A stretch of DNA of 64,000 bases from Tenacibaculum jejuense (lineage in GTDB: Bacteria; Bacteroidota; Bacteroidia; Flavobacteriales; Flavobacteriaceae): contig NZ_LT899436.1 of the NCBI RefSeq assembly GCF_900198195.1, forward strand, positions 1,951,001 to 2,015,000, given 5' to 3'. The notes beneath the pieces were generated by a model. That model was not told where the DNA came from, made no database searches, and saw nothing but the letters and a program-made list of their open reading frames with translations. Position numbers and translations under genes: made by a program. Below are positions 63,674-64,000 of this stretch, in pieces. How positions within the stretch are numbered: position 1 is the first letter of the stretch; every line of letters starts with the position of its first letter.

Positions 63674-64000
63674 AGCAATACTGATTGATGATGAGATTTA
63701 CATTAGAGAAATCGTAAAAGAAAAGTTAACAGCTAATTTTAAAGATAAAATAGAGATCATTGGTGAAGCTGGCACTGTAAAAGATGCCGTTACAATTATT
63801 AAAGAACTAAAACCAGATTTATTATTTCTAGATATACATTTAAAAGACGGAACTAGTTTTGATATTTTATCTCAAATAGATCATAAGAACTTAAGTATCG
63901 TTTTCATTACTGGTTTCGATGATCATGCCATTAAAGCCATCAAAGTAGGAGCCTTAGATTATATCATAAAACCTATTGATACTACCGAATTTAATGAAGC
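63666..64000 (+). CDS. Response regulator receiver protein, probably LytTR type (cut off by window end)
   Basis: The first 111 residues of a response regulator (MIKAILIDDEIYIREIVKEK). The acidic pair D8-D9, the phospho-acceptor D56 in LLFLDIHLKDG, the threonine in FITGFDDH, and the lysine in YIIKPID are all present, so the receiver domain is intact. Its ATG overlaps the sensor kinase gene by eight bases, making a two-gene system. In Bacteroidota, kinases of this kind are normally paired with LytTR DNA-binding regulators, but the output domain is outside this window. Confidence 0.9.
   Translation, partial: MIKAILIDDEIYIREIVKEKLTANFKDKIEIIGEAGTVKDAVTIIKELKPDLLFLDIHLKDGTSFDILSQIDHKNLSIVFITGFDDHAIKAIKVGALDYIIKPIDTTEFNE

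Overview
This 64 kb window is a strongly AT-rich piece of a Bacteroidota chromosome, most likely a marine member of the Flavobacteriaceae (Tenacibaculum/Polaribacter-like; genus not determinable here). The evidence is a type IX secretion C-terminal sorting domain on a GH16 enzyme, GLPGLI and DUF4835 proteins, a Bacteroidota-type omega subunit, -7 boxes of the TAnnTTTG type, few Shine-Dalgarno sequences, and frequent hairpin terminators. I see no rRNA, tRNA, CRISPR array, insertion sequence or prophage. Most of the window is ordinary core chromosome with short operons.

Layout. 1-5.2 kb (minus strand): envelope and division genes, with a cut-off LptF/G permease, lolA, ftsK, a DgkA-type kinase and tpx. 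5.3-6.9 kb: a MATE exporter overlapping a small acidic protein. 7.3-9.2 kb: a secreted agarase-like GH16 enzyme with a three-repeat lectin domain. 9.3-13.4 kb (minus): a flavin amine oxidase, a TetR-SDR-AhpD module with two copies of one operator, and an unrecognised membrane protein. 13.5-17.1 kb: a GLPGLI protein followed by a TonB-type outer-membrane protein. 17.1-28 kb: mutS2, ung, an unknown secreted protein, a glycosyltransferase/LpxH-like pair, secA, DUF2795, a PduO-type adenosyltransferase and a thioesterase. 28.1-30.7 kb: dnaA, an LMW phosphatase and an RsmI-like methylase. 30.7-33.8 kb (minus): a lysozyme-like protein, mltG, a GNAT protein and dapF. 34-42.4 kb: a Deg protease, a long GAPDH, a DinB-like protein, ligA, two YhhN-like membrane proteins, a DoxX protein and dapA.

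42.5-53.3 kb: an unknown lipoprotein, then the Bacteroidota series bamD - omega - coaBC - DUF4835 - recN - TPR - fabI, then DUF3050 - GT2 - UDP-glucuronate decarboxylase and a small lipoprotein. 53.4-61.6 kb is the clearest accessory unit. It holds cutC, a GH20 hexosaminidase, a GH92 alpha-mannosidase, a glycosylasparaginase and a sugar MFS transporter, together matching dismantling and uptake of N-linked glycans. 61.8-64 kb: a TPR sensor histidine kinase and the start of its response regulator.

I did not find a convincing wholly new system. The best leads are the twin TetR operators, the N-glycan cluster that includes CutC and lacks SusC/SusD, a lysozyme-like gene that seems to lack any usual start codon, the tandem YhhN-like pair, and an uncharacterised five-helix membrane protein. 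Several starts are set downstream of the longest open frame because the longer version begins with TTG or lies inside a hairpin.
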